From assembly GCA_018262875.1 (NCBI GenBank), contig JADFDL010000092.1, positions 1 through 6,629 of the forward strand: 6,629 nt of DNA, given 5' to 3'. The notes below the pieces were generated by a model. That model was not told the DNA's origin. It was given only the letters and a program-made list of their open reading frames with translations, and made no database searches. The stretch is from Rhodocyclaceae bacterium. Lineage in GTDB: Bacteria; Pseudomonadota; Gammaproteobacteria; Burkholderiales; Rhodocyclaceae. Shown in pieces: positions 4,760-6,629 of the stretch; position 1 is the stretch's first letter, and each line of letters opens with the position of its first letter. The translations under genes were made by a program, and so were the position numbers.

Positions 4760-6629
4760 TTTTCCTTTCTCTCTTCCCTTGTCAACGGCAGGGTAAACGA
4801 GAATGCCGCACCCTTGCCCAGCTCGCTCTCCACCCAAAGATGCCCGCCGAAATGCTCGACGATCTGCCGGCTGATCGGCAGCCCCAGGCCGGTGCCTTGC
4901 GGCTTGGCGGTCATGGTATCGCCAACCTGGCGGAATTTCTCGAAAATGGTGTGCTGGTCCGCCTCCCCGATGCCCGGCCCGTTGTCTTCGACATCGACAC
5001 GCACCGCGTTGGCCTCGACCGACAGGCGCACCGTGACGTGCCCCCGATCCTCCTCGCAGAATTTGACCGCATTCGACAGCAGGTTCAGCATGACCTGGAT
5101 CAGGCGATCGCGATCCGCCTTGACCTTCGGCACCACTTCCGCCAACGCCTTGGACAAGCCGATGCGCTTGTCGCCGAACAGGGAGGAGGTTGCGGCGATG
5201 GATTCCTCGATGACCTCGTGCAGGTCGATGTCGGCCGTATGCCATTCCGCGTTGCCCGACTCGATCTTGGCCATGTCGAGCACCTGATTGATGAGGCGCG
5301 TCAGGCGTTCGGTCTCCTTGACGATGATGGCAAGAAACTTCTTGCGGTTCGCCAGGTTGGTCTTCGGGTCTTCCAGCAGGATTTCCGAAAAGGCGCGAAT
5401 CGAGGTCAGCGGGGTGCGCAGCTCGTGCGTCACCGTCGACATGAAATCGTCCTTCATGCGGTCGACTTCCTTCAACCGCTCGTTCGCCGCGCGCAGCTCG
5501 GCTGTGGCCGCCTCCAGTTCGCGCGACTTCTGCTCGGTCTGGCGCGAATAGGCGCGCACCTGCGAAGCCTCGTCGAGGATGTTCATCACCTCGTCGATGC
5601 CGAGCGGTTCCTCCTTCACCACCGACGCCACCATCACCCGGGCAGAAGCGCCGCCGATGGCGCCGGCCAGCAGGGTTTCGGCGTAATGCACCAGGTCCGC
5701 GTCTGCCTGCAGTTCATCTATCGAGGCCAGCCTGCGCCGCCGGGCATAGGCCAGAAAGGCCTCGCGCGCCCGCTCCGGGCCGAGAAAGCGGCCGATCAGC
5801 GGCAGCAGGTCCTGCACCTGGGCGCTGCCGCGCCAGAAGCGCGAGCGCTCGGCGCCTTCGGTATGCCTGAAGACATCGACGAACAGCGTGCCCTGGCTGG
5901 TTTCCACCACGTCCGGCCGCCTGTACAGCGACACCGCGACATAACAGCCGATATTGGCCAGCATGCTCCAGAACAGGCTGTGGGAAATTTCATCCAGCCC
6001 GGCAAGGCCGAAAAGCTGCTGCGGCTTGAGTAGTACCATGCCGAACAGACCCTCCTGGATGAAATCCAGCGACAGCCAGCCGGATTTGGCAAAGGACGGG
6101 AGCAGCAGCGTGTAGATCCACACGGCAAACCCTGCGGCCAGACCGGCGATGGCGCCCTGCCGGGTGCCACCCTTCCAGTAGATGCCGCCGATGATCGCCG
6201 GCGCGAACTGCGCCACGGCGGCAAAGGAAATCAGGCCGATGCCGACCAGCGCATAGGCTTCGCCCGCCGCGCGGAAGTAGATGTAGCCGAGCAGAAGGAT
6301 TCCGGCGATGGCCCAGCGGCGGATGGACAGGAGCAATCCCGAGAGATCCCGCTCCTCGTGCAGGCCCAATGCCTTCCAGCGCAGCAGCACGGGCATCACC
6401 AGGTCGTTGCAGACCATGGTCGACAGGGCAATGGTCTCGACGATGACCATGCCGGTGGCGGCGGAGAGGCCGCCGATGAAGACGAACAGCGCCAGCGCCT
6501 CCTGCCGCTCGGCCATCGGCAGGGTCAGCACGAAAGTATCGGCATCCACGCCGCCGTCCGGGAAATGCAGGAGCCCGCCGACGGCGATGGGCAGCACGAA
6601 GATGTTGATGATGAGCAGGTAGAGCGGGA
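4756..6629 (-). CDS. SLC5/sodium-solute-symporter-type sensor histidine kinase with STAC domain (N-terminus outside window)
   Basis: The frame runs open to the window edge, giving 623 visible residues counted from the codon at 6627-6625. Full-length relatives are usually about 900-1,100, so several N-terminal helices are missing. Residues 1 to about 235 hold the last six or so membrane helices of an SLC5-like transporter domain, including LFVFIGGLSAATGMVIVETI. Residues about 268-355 look like a STAC domain (AETLLAGAIGGASARVMVAS), a bundle that links SLC5 domains to kinases in CbrA-type proteins. A charged coiled coil (about 356-395) leads directly to HisKA, with H401 in the HELRTPL box. The ATPase boxes are intact: N515/N519, DNGPGIG, IFEKFRQ and GTGLGL. 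No PAS domain is visible between STAC and HisKA, unlike CbrA. It should autophosphorylate and feed the adjacent receiver. CbrA and CrbS/MxtR relatives control carbon or acetate use; the ligand here is unknown. The GTG at 6597 is internal, not a start. Confidence 0.93.
   Translation of the reverse strand, partial: PLYLLIINIFVLPIAVGGLLHFPDGGVDADTFVLTLPMAERQEALALFVFIGGLSAATGMVIVETIALSTMVCNDLVMPVLLRWKALGLHEERDLSGLLLSIRRWAIAGILLLGYIYFRAAGEAYALVGIGLISFAAVAQFAPAIIGGIYWKGGTRQGAIAGLAAGFAVWIYTLLLPSFAKSGWLSLDFIQEGLFGMVLLKPQQLFGLAGLDEISHSLFWSMLANIGCYVAVSLYRRPDVVETSQGTLFVDVFRHTEGAERSRFWRGSAQVQDLLPLIGRFLGPERAREAFLAYARRRRLASIDELQADADLVHYAETLLAGAIGGASARVMVASVVKEEPLGIDEVMNILDEASQVRAYSRQTEQKSRELEAATAELRAANERLKEVDRMKDDFMSTVTHELRTPLTSIRAFSEILLEDPKTNLANRKKFLAIIVKETERLTRLINQVLDMAKIESGNAEWHTADIDLHEVIEESIAATSSLFGDKRIGLSKALAEVVPKVKADRDRLIQVMLNLLSNAVKFCEEDRGHVTVRLSVEANAVRVDVEDNGPGIGEADQHTIFEKFRQVGDTMTAKPQGTGLGLPISRQIVEHFGGHLWVESELGKGAAFSFTLPLTREERKEK
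4760..4770 (-). promoter_or_regulatory. Ribosome binding site for the response regulator
   Basis: The minus strand reads AGAAAGGAAAA directly before the ATG at 4759, with AAAGGA (4768-4763) as the likely Shine-Dalgarno sequence at a short spacing of three bases. It sits in the purine-rich end of the kinase coding region, which encodes the charged tail REERKEK. It fixes the start of the response regulator at 4759. Confidence 0.6.

Noticed and set aside
4760..5245. Upstream extension of the response regulator to 5245
   Set aside because: The extension reads as shadow of the kinase ATPase domain. The receiver starts canonically at MTKRILIVDD with a ribosome site before it.
6595..6597. GTG as the start of the transporter-kinase
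   Set aside because: Hydrophobic, SLC5-like sequence (PLYLLIINIF) continues upstream in frame to the window edge, so the gene is simply cut.

Overview
This window is GC-rich and densely coding. It looks like a chromosomal segment of a proteobacterium, most plausibly a betaproteobacterium of the Rhodocyclales/Azoarcus type. That guess rests on protein style (an SLC5-type transporter/histidine kinase, and a membrane sensor fused to a DnaQ-like exonuclease), on base composition, and on a REP-type palindrome pair resembling those of Pseudomonas and relatives. The taxonomic call is inference.

Layout. Positions 1-655 on the + strand carry the 3' part of an IclR-family transcriptional regulator whose first codons lie outside the window. 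Positions 656-723 are a short convergent intergenic gap, and a head-to-head pair of REP palindromes (672-728) runs through it into the last codons of the next gene. Everything from 724 to the right edge is a tight minus-strand operon. In transcription order it holds: (i) a sodium/solute-symporter-like sensor histidine kinase (4756-6629, N-terminus cut off by the window edge); (ii) a stand-alone receiver-domain response regulator (4388-4759); (iii) a two-pass membrane protein with a PAS-like region, a histidine-kinase-like core lacking its catalytic residues, and a C-terminal DEDDh 3'-5' exonuclease with all five catalytic residues (2196-4388); (iv) a CBS-pair/DUF294 putative nucleotidyltransferase (724-2178). 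The first junction is an ATGA overlap, the second a TGATG overlap, and the third a 17-base gap, so the four products are probably translated in concert.

How the genes may work together. The kinase probably senses a small solute or its flux through an SLC5-like membrane domain and a STAC domain, and phosphorylates the receiver protein. That receiver has no DNA-binding output domain, so its target is probably another protein. The obvious local candidates are the kinase-dead sensor/exonuclease and the nucleotidyltransferase. A sensor kinase, receiver, membrane-tethered nuclease and nucleotidyl-transferring enzyme with CBS adenylate-sensor domains in one operon is the most interesting feature here. 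The component families are known, but I know of no described function for this combination. Related kinases (CbrA, CrbS/MxtR) control carbon-source and acetate use, which gives a starting hypothesis only.

No tRNA, rRNA, CRISPR array, insertion sequence or phage gene was seen. No promoter for either transcription unit lies inside the window; both upstream regions are outside it.
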